Origin: a virus
DNA: 64,000 nucleotides
Virus record (IMG/VR): IMGVR_UViG_3300040809_000996
Span: 80,119 to 144,118 of that record
Strand: one strand, 5' to 3'
In this document: one piece after another, positions 35,802 to 44,708 of the stretch
How the letters are laid out: each line of letters begins with the position of its first letter
How positions within the stretch are numbered: the stretch's first letter is position 1
Translations under genes and position numbers: made by a program
The notes under the pieces: model-generated
What the model saw: only the letters and a program-made list of their open reading frames with translations
Database searches by the model: none
Told to the model about the DNA's origin: nothing

Positions 35802-37010
35802 ATGACTATTGAAGATTATATTGAAATATTATCAACATTAGATGTTGACACACGAGATAGAAAATTAATTACTAGTTTATCAAGTCAAATTAAAAAAAAC
35901 ATAGGTTTAACTGATAGACAGCATTCCTTGGCAAAAAAGAAGGTAAAAGAATATGAAAAAGAGTTCTCAAAAAATGGTTATGATATTAATGACGGATTAG
36001 ATAATTTAAGACATCCCTATAGAGAAATAGACAGATCTAAAAAAGTTTTTTTGGTTGAAAAAGAGTCGTTTACTTTATTTGATAATGAAAAGAAAGTAAT
36101 GATAGGAATTACATTTCCTTACTCTAATAAAATGATAAAGCATATAAATTTTATAAAATCTTTGCAAGATAGGAATGATTATGATAGTAAATCGAAAACT
36201 CATTTTTTAAAATTAAATGAGAAGAATGTATTTGAAATTGTAGATAGATTAAAAGAATGTAATTTTGAAATTGATGAAGAATTGCTAAATTTTTATAATA
36301 TTATACAAAAATTTATTGAGTCTAAAAATGATTTTATACCGGGTATTGTAAATTATAAATTTGTCAATACATCAAAAATTGCTGAAGAATATGCAATAAA
36401 AATCTTAGGAGTTCCTACTGTAAAAAATCTTGCATTATATTATGACAGGAAAGATATTCTTGGATTAAATTTATTTGATAGTAACGAATTAAATAGATCA
36501 TTTTCGATGCTTACGCCATTGGCAGAAAAAATTGCAAAACTTGAAAATAAAAATATATTCATGTCAAAAATTATACATACTTTTTTTGATGTGTGTAATG
36601 TAATAAATGAACTTAAAAGATTTCCTTTGTTAGTAATTTTATCTAAAGGACAAGAAAATCAAGATCTAGTTGATTTGATAGACAGTTTACAAAAATTCAT
36701 AGATATAAAAGACATAAGCGTACTGTTTAGACTAGACAACATATCTGGAAATAATATCGACTTTAACGAAAATGTAAAAAAGTTTAAATTAAATAACAAA
36801 ATTACAGAAGCAACACAGGTAATTATTATTAATAATGAAAAACTTCCTAAGCCTTTACTTATTAGTAAATGGCAGCCAACCACAACATTACTTTTAGCTA
36901 GTATAAGACATAGCAGACTTGTGTCAACATATTATAATAAATGTGAACTAGTCATTCACTTTGATACTCAACCTACTACTTGGATTCATCAAAAAACAAC
37001 AGAAATATGA
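35802..37010 (+). CDS. HARP-like accessory protein, unknown
   Basis: 402 residues. The segment FLVEKESFTLFDNEKKVMIGITFPYSNKMIKHINFIKSLQ, then THFLKLNEKNVFEIVDRLKECNFEIDEELLNFY (about residues 78-168), resembles the HARP domain that precedes the helicase in SMARCAL1-type proteins. The second half (LGVPTVKNLALYYDRKDILGLN, FPLLVILSKGQENQDLVDLIDSL) looks like a degenerate helicase-type alpha/beta domain without Walker motifs. The stop codon overlaps the uvsW ATG (ATGA), a fusion-like layout. Resemblance is remembered, not aligned. Confidence 0.4.
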   Translation: MTIEDYIEILSTLDVDTRDRKLITSLSSQIKKNIGLTDRQHSLAKKKVKEYEKEFSKNGYDINDGLDNLRHPYREIDRSKKVFLVEKESFTLFDNEKKVMIGITFPYSNKMIKHINFIKSLQDRNDYDSKSKTHFLKLNEKNVFEIVDRLKECNFEIDEELLNFYNIIQKFIESKNDFIPGIVNYKFVNTSKIAEEYAIKILGVPTVKNLALYYDRKDILGLNLFDSNELNRSFSMLTPLAEKIAKLENKNIFMSKIIHTFFDVCNVINELKRFPLLVILSKGQENQDLVDLIDSLQKFIDIKDISVLFRLDNISGNNIDFNENVKKFKLNNKITEATQVIIINNEKLPKPLLISKWQPTTTLLLASIRHSRLVSTYYNKCELVIHFDTQPTTWIHQKTTEI

Positions 37011-38470
37011 CATCATGTAAATTAATTATCGAAGATGAAGTCAATATTAAGTTAGAAGGACTTCCAGTTGAGATACGTAGGAAACTTGCAAATGCACTTA
37101 AATTTGAAGTACCATATGCACGTTACATGCCGCAGTATAAACTCGGTAGATGGGATGGAAAGGTAGCATTTTTTGGTATAGGCGGTACAGGATACGTCAA
37201 TCATCTCAATACAATCGTAGAGATATTGCAAAACAATAATGTAGAGATCTCTGACATAGAAGATCGCAGGCATCCTGTTACACTAGACTTCCAACCTATA
37301 ACAGAAGACTATTGGAAACAACAAGGAGTAAAATGGCCTGAAGGACATCCTGCAGCAGGTGAAGATATTGTATTAAGAGATTATCAAGTAGAAGCTATAA
37401 ATAATTTTGTTAAGAATCCGCAGTCTCTACAGGAGATTGCAACAGGCGCTGGTAAAACTATTACCACCGCAACACTCTCACACATAGCGGAAAAATATGG
37501 ACGAACACTTGTCGTTGTTCCAAACAAATCTCTTGTGCAACAAACTGAAGAAGATTACCGAAATTGCGGGCTGGACTGCGGCGTATACTTTGGCGATAGG
37601 AAAGACCTATCCAAAACACATACCATATGCACTTGGCAAAGTCTCAACATACTAGATAAGAAAAGTAAAGACGGTACAGCAGTATTGACACTTGCAGAGT
37701 TCTTAGACGGTGTAAGCACAATAATAATTGACGAAGTGCATCAAGCAAAGGCCGAGGTCTTGAAGAATTTGCTTACACGCAACCTACGTAATGCTCCGAT
37801 ACGTTGGGGACTAACAGGTACAGTGCCTAAAGAACGTTTTGAATTCGAAGCACTACACGCAAGTATAGGACCTGTTATTGGACAGATTACAGCTAAAGAA
37901 TTGCAGGACAAAGGTGTACTGTCTAACTGTCATGTAAACATTGTACAGCTAATAGACACAGTTGCACACAGAGACTATCAAAGCGAATTAAAATATCTTG
38001 TAACCGAAGAAAATCGTGTAAACTACATTGCTAAAATGTTAAATAAGATTAAGGAATCTGGTAACACACTTATATTAATTGATCGTATTAGTGCGGGCGA
38101 ACTTTTGCATGAACGTATAGAAAATTCAATTTTTATAAAAGGTGATGTAAAATTAAAGGACAGAAAATCAGCTTATGATGAAATTCAAGATGCAGACAAT
38201 ATGGTTATCGTTGCAACTTACGGGGTTGCTGCTGTGGGGATCAATATTCCTCGTATTTTTAATCTTGTTTTAATTGAACCTGGCAAAAGTTTTGTTCGGG
38301 TAATACAATCAATTGGACGAGGAGTTCGTAAAGCTAAGGACAAAGACTTTGTACAGATTTGGGATTTTACTAGTACTTGCAAATTTGCAAAAAGACATTT
38401 AACAGAGCGGAAAAAATTTTATAGAGACGCTCAATATCCATTTACAATAGAAAAGGTTGACTGGCAATGA
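37007..38470 (+). CDS. uvsW: UvsW-like SF2 helicase
   Basis: 487 residues from the ATG at 37007, which overlaps the stop of the previous gene; T4 UvsW is 503. Motif I ATGAGKT (about 145-151), LVVVPNKSLVQQ (Ia), DEVH (242-245), WGLTGTVP (III) and QSIGRGVRKAKDKD (VI) are all intact. UvsW reverses stalled forks, unwinds R-loops and branches, and shifts replication away from origin R-loops in T4. The N-terminal 100 residues (PQYKLGRWDGKVAFF) hold the DNA-binding domain. Confidence 0.9.
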   Translation: MTSCKLIIEDEVNIKLEGLPVEIRRKLANALKFEVPYARYMPQYKLGRWDGKVAFFGIGGTGYVNHLNTIVEILQNNNVEISDIEDRRHPVTLDFQPITEDYWKQQGVKWPEGHPAAGEDIVLRDYQVEAINNFVKNPQSLQEIATGAGKTITTATLSHIAEKYGRTLVVVPNKSLVQQTEEDYRNCGLDCGVYFGDRKDLSKTHTICTWQSLNILDKKSKDGTAVLTLAEFLDGVSTIIIDEVHQAKAEVLKNLLTRNLRNAPIRWGLTGTVPKERFEFEALHASIGPVIGQITAKELQDKGVLSNCHVNIVQLIDTVAHRDYQSELKYLVTEENRVNYIAKMLNKIKESGNTLILIDRISAGELLHERIENSIFIKGDVKLKDRKSAYDEIQDADNMVIVATYGVAAVGINIPRIFNLVLIEPGKSFVRVIQSIGRGVRKAKDKDFVQIWDFTSTCKFAKRHLTERKKFYRDAQYPFTIEKVDWQ

Positions 38471-38973
38471 GAATACTTACATTAGAAAACAAAACTTATG
38501 ATCTTAATAATTTACCAGATGAAATCGAAGAAGATTTTAGATTTAGTGTACTAGATAACAGTGACCCGTCGGATCCTGATTTCTTTTTTATTCCATTAAT
38601 CTTTTTAGAATCTTTTAGTAGTCCTGCTATAGCTATGGATATCAACGGAAATGAAATTATCATGCCAGTTGATTGGCATATTGCTGTGGGTGATCGTAAT
38701 ACAGGTAAAGATTTAGAAATACTACCTTTAACGAGTTTAAACGACAGAGGCTTTGATGCATTCTTGTTCAATCCATTAAAAAGTTTTAAAGCAGATTATG
38801 GAGAAATAAAAATTACAAATTTTTACAATGATGTAAAATGGTACTTTCCAAAAATGAAAAATGGTCAACTTTTATCTGTTCCATTAAATAACGATGATAA
38901 TCCATTGTGTGCTTTTTTTGTAAAGGATGTATCGAGACAAACTGAAGTCATTGATTTTTGTAATCTTATATAG
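38467..38973 (+). CDS. Conserved protein next to uvsW, unknown
   Basis: 168 residues. No motif recognised; IPLIFLESFSSPAIAMDINGNEIIMPVDWHIAVGD, EILPLTSLNDRGFDAFLFNPL and PLCAFFVKDVSRQTEVIDF look like conserved blocks of marine T4-like genomes. Acidic and predicted soluble. It starts in a 4-bp overlap with uvsW and lies upstream of the probable clamp-loader gene, so a replication or late-transcription role is possible by context. Confidence 0.6.
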   Translation: MRILTLENKTYDLNNLPDEIEEDFRFSVLDNSDPSDPDFFFIPLIFLESFSSPAIAMDINGNEIIMPVDWHIAVGDRNTGKDLEILPLTSLNDRGFDAFLFNPLKSFKADYGEIKITNFYNDVKWYFPKMKNGQLLSVPLNNDDNPLCAFFVKDVSRQTEVIDFCNLI

Positions 38974-38984
38974 TAATATATATT

Positions 38985-39437
38985 ATGGCTAATAAACTAC
39001 CAGTAAAAGATATTCTTGCTGCAGTTGATATGGGCGCAAAATCTGTTTGGAAAGAATTAGATGACGAATCTAAAAAAGGTATATCCTTTTGGTTAATGAA
39101 TAGATATGCTTCAAGTGTTGCAGGAAAAAGAGAAAAACAGGAACTTGCTGTCTTAAAAACAAACGAATACTATAACAAAAACTATATGGTTGTTAGTTCA
39201 CATCAGGAACTACAATGGCAGTTATTATGCTTATGCGGAAACACAGGCAAAATAGAATTCCATAAATGGCAAGGATTAAAATCAAATGTCACAAACGTGA
39301 CCGGAAAGTTTGAAAAAATACTTACAAAAATTTATCCTGAAAGAAAGGCAGACGAAATTGAATTGCTAGCTCAATTGTCTACAGAGGATGAAATTAAACA
39401 GCTAATTGAGGATCATGCGCTTGACATCAAACTCTAA
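38985..39437 (+). CDS. gp62: Probable clamp-loader small subunit (gp62-like)
   Basis: 150 residues. The order FWLMNRYASSV, KTNEYYNKNY, QWQLLCLCGNTGKIEFHKW parallels the T4-like gp62 pattern of NR-x-LS, N-x-x-N, Q-F-x-x-L and R-F-x-K-W, and the length fits marine gp62 proteins (about 130-150). With gp44 (not in this window) it would load the gp45 clamp. The identification rests on motif order and size; a small unrelated replication protein cannot be excluded. The last 23 bp overlap the next gene. Confidence 0.5.
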   Translation: MANKLPVKDILAAVDMGAKSVWKELDDESKKGISFWLMNRYASSVAGKREKQELAVLKTNEYYNKNYMVVSSHQELQWQLLCLCGNTGKIEFHKWQGLKSNVTNVTGKFEKILTKIYPERKADEIELLAQLSTEDEIKQLIEDHALDIKL

Positions 39438-40110
39438 GTATACCTGCGAATACTGTAACACATCATACACACGAGAAAAAACACTTTTTGCACATTTATG
39501 CGAAAAGAAACGCAGAGCGTTACAGCGAGATGAGAAAAGGGTACAGTTAGGCTTCTATGCATTTAATCAATTTTACAAACGTAGTATGGGCTCTAAGAAA
39601 GATAAGACGTATGAAGAATTTTGCAAGAGTCCATACTACAACAGTTTTGTAAAATTTGGTAGCTTCCTTAACAATGTCAAACCACTATATCCAGAAAAGT
39701 ATGTAGACTATGTTGTAACAAGTGGCGTGAAGTTAGAACAATGGTGTAAAGAAGAATTATATGAACGTTACGCAATTGAGCTTATTAAAAAAGAAGATGT
39801 AACTACTGCGCTAGAACGTAGTGTACTTACAATGACTGAATGGGCCGAAGAAAATCCGCCAGCAGTATGGAATCATTATTTTAATTTAGTTAGTACAAAC
39901 AGAGCTGTATATCATATTAAAGATGGAAAAATTTCTCCTTGGATTGTTTTAAATAGCACCAGCGGTAAACAAATGCTTGATAAATTTAATGAAGAGCAAT
40001 TAAAAATGATATATCATATTGTTGATCCTGAACACTGGGCACTAAAATTTAAAAGACAAACAAAAGATTTAGAATTAGCAAAACAAATTATTAAAGAAAG
40101 TAGACTATGA
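39415..40110 (+). CDS. Zinc-finger conserved protein
   Basis: 231 residues from the ATG at 39415; an in-frame TTG three codons upstream is less likely. A C2H2-like finger YTCEYCNTSYTREKTLFAHLCEKKRRALQ (about 9-37) opens the protein, followed by a conserved helical body (VQLGFYAFNQFYKRS, FCKSPYYNSFVKFGSFLNNVKPL, WIVLNSTSGKQMLDKF). No catalytic motif. DNA or RNA binding is inferred from the finger. It overlaps both neighbours. Confidence 0.65.
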   Translation: MRLTSNSKYTCEYCNTSYTREKTLFAHLCEKKRRALQRDEKRVQLGFYAFNQFYKRSMGSKKDKTYEEFCKSPYYNSFVKFGSFLNNVKPLYPEKYVDYVVTSGVKLEQWCKEELYERYAIELIKKEDVTTALERSVLTMTEWAEENPPAVWNHYFNLVSTNRAVYHIKDGKISPWIVLNSTSGKQMLDKFNEEQLKMIYHIVDPEHWALKFKRQTKDLELAKQIIKESRL

Positions 40111-40604
40111 AACTTGTATATTATCCAGACGAATTTCTATCTAAAAAAGTCAATTCGGTTAATATCGATAACGTAGATTTTAATCCAGTAGACTTAAAAA
40201 ATGAAATGGTAGAATTTATGTTAAGTAACAATGGAATTGGATTATCAGCGAATCAGATTGGTTTAGATGCACAATTGTTTGTTATGGGAGACGGTAAAGA
40301 GAATAACTCGATTTTAATTAACCCTGTTGTACTTCAGCACACAAAAGAAATTGTTATTGACATAGAAGGCTGTTTAAGTTTTCCAAATGTATTTGCACAA
40401 GTAAAACGACCAAAAGAAATCCTAGTAGAGTATTATGATGAAAACTTAGAAAAGAAAAGAACACATTTAAAAGATTATAGTGTTAAAGTATTTTTGCACG
40501 AATATGATCACTTACAGGGTATTACTTTTAAAGATCGTGTATCCCCACTAGTTTGGAAAATGGCTAATAAAAAAGCAAAAAAAATACAAAAACATTATGC
40601 CTAA
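40107..40604 (+). CDS. def: Peptide deformylase
   Basis: 165 residues. All three family motifs are intact: GIGLSANQ (43-50), EGCLS (97-101) and HEYDH (131-135), giving the Cys and two His metal ligands and the catalytic Glu. The enzyme removes the formyl group from nascent proteins. Phage deformylases in marine cyanophages are small and C-terminally shortened like this one. It may be needed when host protein synthesis is redirected. Coupled by an ATGA-type overlap to its upstream neighbour. Confidence 0.92.
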   Translation: MKLVYYPDEFLSKKVNSVNIDNVDFNPVDLKNEMVEFMLSNNGIGLSANQIGLDAQLFVMGDGKENNSILINPVVLQHTKEIVIDIEGCLSFPNVFAQVKRPKEILVEYYDENLEKKRTHLKDYSVKVFLHEYDHLQGITFKDRVSPLVWKMANKKAKKIQKHYA

Positions 40605-40953
40605 TGTTATTATCATTATTATTATTTGGTTATTATTTACAATTTTACTCTACACCTTTACTGGGTGGAAGGAAATAATAAATTGTTATAAATTATGGTT
40701 TACAAAAAAGTATTGGACTAATTATAATATAATCGAAGCTGCAAGTTGGTTTACAAAAGCTATTATTATTATACCTGGACTATTATGGAAAATACAAATT
40801 TGGCAATTATATTTTTTAAGTCTATTTACAAGTGCAACATTAATATGGGCAAGCAATAAAAAACTGTTGCCTACGCTTGTTAGTTTTAATACATTATGGC
40901 TTTGGATAAGTTTAATGGTTTTATATCCTAATATAATTTTATACATAGAATAG
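40597..40953 (+). CDS. Small integral membrane protein
   Basis: 118 residues with about four hydrophobic helices (VIIIIIIWLLFTILLYTF; AIIIIPGLLWKI; YFLSLFTSATLIWA; TLWLWISLMVLYPNIIL) and almost no soluble part. Trp-rich and basic loops. No family recognised. It overlaps the deformylase gene by 8 bp. Superinfection exclusion or lysis inhibition would be typical phage roles for such a protein; neither is shown. Confidence 0.6.
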   Translation: MPNVIIIIIIWLLFTILLYTFTGWKEIINCYKLWFTKKYWTNYNIIEAASWFTKAIIIIPGLLWKIQIWQLYFLSLFTSATLIWASNKKLLPTLVSFNTLWLWISLMVLYPNIILYIE

Positions 40954-40954
40954 C

Positions 40955-41518
40955 ATGCCTGATATTGATATAGATTTTGCAGATAGGAATAATATTCTTT
41001 CAAAAATAGAACATCGGATTGCAACTATTGATGACACAAAAAAACATAATACTGGGATATACGTAACAGAAATTCCGCATAATCCTATTAATAATTATGC
41101 TTCAATTGATTATAAACAAGCAGAAGATAGAGGATATTTTAAATTAGATTTCCTAAATGTTTCAATTTACAAAGATGTAAATGATGAAGAACATTTAATT
41201 CGTTTAATGGAAAAAGAACCATTGTGGGAATTATTAGAACACAAAGAATTTGTTGATTTACTTTTCCATTTATCAGGACATTCAGAAATTTGTAAAAAAC
41301 TTAAACCTAAAAACATAGAACAACTTGCTGCTGTACTTGCTATAATTAGACCTGCAAAGAGATATCTATTGAATGAAAATTGGAGTACCATACTATCAGA
41401 AGTATGGTCGAAACCTGATGACAATAAATACTATTTTAAAAAAGCTCATGCAATATCTTATGCAGTTGCAATTACTGTACACATGAATTTAATTTGCGAA
41501 AATGTAATCAGTAAATGA
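40955..41518 (+). CDS. Miniature DnaE-like protein
   Basis: 187 residues that match scattered blocks of DNA polymerase III alpha in order: PDIDIDFADR at residues 2-11 (the DnaE PDFDVDF palm motif with two catalytic Asp), HNTGIYVTEIP (DnaE HAGGVVI), YFKLDFLNVSIY (DnaE VKFDFLGL, third Asp), LFHLSGHSEICKKLKPKNIEQLAAVLAIIRPA (DnaE FQLESRGM...RLQP...ALFRPG) and KKAHAISYAVAITVHMNLI (DnaE NKSHSAAYALVSYQ). All PHP, fingers, clamp-binding and OB parts are missing. Whether it polymerises is unknown. Confidence 0.72.
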   Translation: MPDIDIDFADRNNILSKIEHRIATIDDTKKHNTGIYVTEIPHNPINNYASIDYKQAEDRGYFKLDFLNVSIYKDVNDEEHLIRLMEKEPLWELLEHKEFVDLLFHLSGHSEICKKLKPKNIEQLAAVLAIIRPAKRYLLNENWSTILSEVWSKPDDNKYYFKKAHAISYAVAITVHMNLICENVISK

Positions 41519-42138
41519 AAGATACTTATCTAGTTACTTTTAATAATAAAAATAAAATTTTGGTTACAGTTGCTAATAAATGTGGATCAAGTTCTGTAAT
41601 AACTATATTAGGTTATCCATTTTTAGGATCTTTTAAATTTAGAAAAGATACTAGAAAAATTCCAACTAAAAATTGGGCAAATGGCCAAATTGTCAAATTA
41701 TCAAAAGACCAAATTTTTTCTTTTACAACCAGAGTTGCAATAATCAGAGACCCTGTTGAGAGATTTGTAAGTGCATACAAGGATAGAGTCCTACAAAGGA
41801 ATAAAGATCATATAAAACAAACAGTAAAATCGTTTACACAATTTGTCAACGAGTATGAAACAATTATTCTAAATTATCGTGACATCAGAAATCACACCCG
41901 TTCTTTAATAACGTCTTATGGTAGCGATCCGTCTATATATACTGAAATAATTTTAACAAAAAATATAGGTGATAAATTTATTCCATTAGTAGAAAATGTT
42001 TCACTTACAGAAAATATTCCTAATGTGTTTTACAAAAATTCTTTTGCAGTTGAGTTTTTTGATATTAGAAAAGATGAAGTGGATAAAATAAAAAATTTAT
42101 ATAAAGAAGACTATAGAGTTTACGGAAATTATTTTTAA
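41515..42138 (+). CDS. Sulfotransferase-like protein
   Basis: 207 residues. TVANKCGSSSVITIL near residue 18 fits the 5'-PSB loop that binds the PAPS phosphate, and VAIIRDPVERFVSAYKDRV (about 75-93) is the 3'-phosphate-binding RDPxxRxxSxY motif of sulfotransferase families. The catalytic His/Lys cannot be fixed by eye. The acceptor could be a virion or host-surface sugar, given the sugar island; this is inference. Overlaps the mini-DnaE gene by 4 bp. Confidence 0.72.
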   Translation: MKDTYLVTFNNKNKILVTVANKCGSSSVITILGYPFLGSFKFRKDTRKIPTKNWANGQIVKLSKDQIFSFTTRVAIIRDPVERFVSAYKDRVLQRNKDHIKQTVKSFTQFVNEYETIILNYRDIRNHTRSLITSYGSDPSIYTEIILTKNIGDKFIPLVENVSLTENIPNVFYKNSFAVEFFDIRKDEVDKIKNLYKEDYRVYGNYF

Positions 42139-42509
42139 TTTTTTTTTGGTTTCCTTACCATTTGAATACTTTTCCGCTTAACACGTTTTAAATGAAGACT
42201 TCCTAAATTGACTGTAGGACCAATAATTATATCAACATCTTTTGTATTCAAATTTTTTAAACAATATTTTAATGGAACTATATCATGTCGTAAAAAGATT
42301 GTAATAGGAATCATTCGATTACTTTCCATCCACCACATTTCTCCTAATTGTAGAAAAAATTTTTTATCTTTTAGATTTTTTAAGATAGAATAATCTAAAA
42401 TAGTGGTAATAAATGAATCTTGGTTTACTATAATTCCAACATATTCTTTACCACCATATTGTATTAAACTTATAAACGGATACTTTTCTTCTATATCTTT
42501 TCGTAGCAT
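42135..42509 (-). CDS. Conserved marine-phage protein, unknown
   Basis: 124 residues from the ATG at 42509 (MLRKDIEEKYPFISLI); an upstream extension would overlap the divergent gene. YGGKEYVGIIVNQD, LQLGEMWWMESNRMIPITIFL and DVDIIIGPTVNLGSLHLKRVKRKSIQ form a compact alpha/beta protein with a basic C-terminus, a type I have seen repeatedly in T4-like cyanophages. The function is not known to me; the conserved fold and basic tail suggest nucleic-acid contact. Overlaps the end of the sulfotransferase-like gene by 4 bp. Confidence 0.65.
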   Translation of the reverse strand: MLRKDIEEKYPFISLIQYGGKEYVGIIVNQDSFITTILDYSILKNLKDKKFFLQLGEMWWMESNRMIPITIFLRHDIVPLKYCLKNLNTKDVDIIIGPTVNLGSLHLKRVKRKSIQMVRKPKKN

Positions 42510-42528
42510 TAATAATAGTATTCTTTCT

Positions 42529-42536
42529 AATAAATA
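42529..42536 (+). promoter_or_regulatory. Late promoter -10 box ending 4 nt before an ATG
   Basis: AATAAATA, then TAAT, then the ATG at 42541. There is no ribosome-binding site before that ATG. Confidence 0.6.
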
Positions 42537-42540
42537 TAAT

Positions 42541-43305
42541 ATGCAGCTTATACCAAGATATTTAGTAAAAAATACAATTATAATTGTAACAAATGAAACA
42601 GGATTTGACACGGAGTACATGCCAGTGTATAGTAGACAGATAAAAGCCTACCGGGGTATTGACAATAAAATACAATTTAAAATAGTTAATGCAGATCAAA
42701 AACCAATGGATATAACCGATTATATGCCTACATTTGTAGCGTTTGACGAAACAAAAAGACAAGTTATAAGAAGAGTAGGCACTGTACAAGATGGAGCTAA
42801 AGGTAAATTTGAGATTAACATTACAGAAAATGATTTATTAAACATTCAAAGACAGTACTTACGTTACAATATCTATCTTACAGATTTAGAAGGTGATAAT
42901 CATTTAACCTTCGCAGATAGTAATTTTGATAACAATGCCACTCTGTTTGTTGACGATTATGCATTTCCAGGACCAGCAGAACCGCACACTGTATCTACTT
43001 TTGTACAAGACAATACAGAATGGATTAGTGAGGCCATATCAGCAGAACCTGCTCTCAACGGTAACGAAGCTTTACATACAGCAGCAATATATACAAACAA
43101 TTATGTAGGTAATGCAACACTAGAAGCTACACTTGATGTAAACATTAATGAAGATACTAGTTGGGCACCGATAAACACGATAACATTTGATGGTACAGAA
43201 ACAATGCCTGCTTATTTTAATTTTAGAGGCGTATACAACTACTTACGATTTAAGACAACTGCATCACCAAATGATACCGTAACAAAAATTTTAGTAAGGA
43301 ATTAG
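42541..43305 (+). CDS. BppU-type baseplate or virion structural protein
   Basis: 254 residues from the ATG at 42541 (MQLIPRYLVKNTIII); a longer frame from 42403 would overlap the opposite gene and the promoter. RQIKAYRGIDNKIQFKIVNADQKPMDITDYMPTFVAFD resembles the N-terminal BppU fold of baseplate proteins. Two further beta domains follow (YLTDLEGDNHLTFADSNFDNNATLFVDDYAF and NATLEATLDVNINEDTSW). Coupled to the next structural gene (8-bp gap). Late, probably leaderless expression. Confidence 0.65.
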   Translation: MQLIPRYLVKNTIIIVTNETGFDTEYMPVYSRQIKAYRGIDNKIQFKIVNADQKPMDITDYMPTFVAFDETKRQVIRRVGTVQDGAKGKFEINITENDLLNIQRQYLRYNIYLTDLEGDNHLTFADSNFDNNATLFVDDYAFPGPAEPHTVSTFVQDNTEWISEAISAEPALNGNEALHTAAIYTNNYVGNATLEATLDVNINEDTSWAPINTITFDGTETMPAYFNFRGVYNYLRFKTTASPNDTVTKILVRN

Positions 43306-43313
43306 GAATAGGT

Positions 43314-43691
43314 ATGGCAACAAGTGAAACTATTATAGCAACCCAGACGCACCCGGGAGACAGTTCAGAACAAACTATTACAAGTGAAAAATTTAAAGGC
43401 GATGGTTATTATGGTCGTGCAGATGGCTTCCATACCGTACAAGTTGTGCTCACAGGATTCTTAGGTAAAGTAGAAATACAAGCATCACTAGCTACCGATC
43501 CTGCAGACGAAGATTGGTTTACAGTTAACATAACAGATGTGACTACAAATACAATATCGAATTATGTTGAATATCTTGTAAATGAAACCAGTAGTAAAAT
43601 GTATAACTTTACTGGTAATTTTGTATGGGTTAGATGTTTAATAACATCGTGGACTGATGGTTCTGTTAATAGTGTAAAACTAAATCATTAA
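43314..43691 (+). CDS. Virion structural protein, unknown
   Basis: 125 residues, beta-rich (VQVVLTGFLGKVEIQASLATDP, WFTVNITDVTTNTISNYVEYLV, FTGNFVWVRCLITSW), similar in style to a discoidin-like jelly roll and to the C-terminal domain of its upstream neighbour (NATLEATL, WAPINTITFDGTE, YNYLRFKTT). The two may form one decoration. AGGAATAGGT serves as ribosome-binding site. Role assigned by context. Confidence 0.55.
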   Translation: MATSETIIATQTHPGDSSEQTITSEKFKGDGYYGRADGFHTVQVVLTGFLGKVEIQASLATDPADEDWFTVNITDVTTNTISNYVEYLVNETSSKMYNFTGNFVWVRCLITSWTDGSVNSVKLNH

Positions 43692-43692
43692 C

Positions 43693-43721
43693 TTGACAAA
43701 CGATAGTTACTTTGCTATAAT
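43693..43721 (+). promoter_or_regulatory. Consensus sigma-70 promoter for the primase gene
   Basis: TTGACA (43693-43698), a 17-bp spacer, TATAAT (43716-43721): both hexamers match the consensus exactly. The ATG is 6 nt after the -10 box, so the expected start of transcription falls on or next to the start codon. Confidence 0.88.
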
Positions 43722-43727
43722 TAAAAT

Positions 43728-44708
43728 ATGAGCATTGTATCTAATATTGTATCTGTACACATACCAGCAAAGAAAAAAATTACACCTAGTGGTTGGATAA
43801 GTTTTAATGCCCCGTGTTGTCATTATAATGGACACGCACAGGATACAAGAGGTCGCGGCGGTTTAATTATAAATGGCGACGAAGGTGTAACTTATCACTG
43901 CTTTAATTGTGGTTTTAAATGTAGCTGGCAAGCTGGACGTAATCTTTCTTTAAAATTTAAAAATTTTTTAAGTTGGATTGGCGTTCCTGATACTACAATT
44001 AATCAACTCGCCTTAGATTTATTAAAACAAATTGATAATAAAAAATCAAAACTGCATGATATCAAAGTACCAGCATTTAAAAAAATAAAACTACCAGATA
44101 ATGTTGTTTGTATTAACGATTCTATTAGTGTTGATAAAAATTTAATTCCAATTATAGAATATATTGTAAATAGAGGATTAGATTTTAATGATACAAATTT
44201 TTATTGGTCTAGTAAAATAGGATATAGAGATAGATTAATTATTCCTTTTTATTATGAAAATGAAATTGTTGGTTATACAGCACGTACAACACAAAATAAA
44301 AAACCAAAATATATAACCAATTCACAGCCTGGATATGTTTTTGGGCTAGACCAGCAAAAAGAAAATTATAAACTTACACTAGTTTGCGAAGGCCCTATTG
44401 ATGCACTACTTATTGGCGCTACTAGTATTTTAGGATCTGAAATATCAACTGGTCAGGCATTATTATTAAATTCATTAGAAACTGAAAAAATTATAATACC
44501 GGACAGAGATCCTGCTGGAAAAAAATTAATCAACCAAGCAATAGATCTAGGCTGGAGTGTAAGTTTTCCTATGTGGAGTAAAGATATAAATGACATAGGT
44601 GACGCTGTACATAAATACGGTAGGATGTTAACTTTATACAGTATTATCACCGCAATAGAAACATCTAATTTAAAAATAAATTTAAGGGCAAAAAAATGGT
44701 TTGGTTAA
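43728..44708 (+). CDS. gp61: DNA primase (gp61-like)
   Basis: 326 residues (T4: 342). The zinc domain is CCHYNGH...CFNCGFKC (C30/C31, then C58, C61, C65) in GWISFNAPCCHYNGHAQDTRGRGG. The toprim core has LVCEGPIDALL (Glu motif) and IIPDRDPAG (DxD). It makes RNA primers with gp41 encoded at 46750. The sole consensus sigma-70 promoter precedes it and predicts a leaderless mRNA. Confidence 0.9.
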   Translation: MSIVSNIVSVHIPAKKKITPSGWISFNAPCCHYNGHAQDTRGRGGLIINGDEGVTYHCFNCGFKCSWQAGRNLSLKFKNFLSWIGVPDTTINQLALDLLKQIDNKKSKLHDIKVPAFKKIKLPDNVVCINDSISVDKNLIPIIEYIVNRGLDFNDTNFYWSSKIGYRDRLIIPFYYENEIVGYTARTTQNKKPKYITNSQPGYVFGLDQQKENYKLTLVCEGPIDALLIGATSILGSEISTGQALLLNSLETEKIIIPDRDPAGKKLINQAIDLGWSVSFPMWSKDINDIGDAVHKYGRMLTLYSIITAIETSNLKINLRAKKWFG

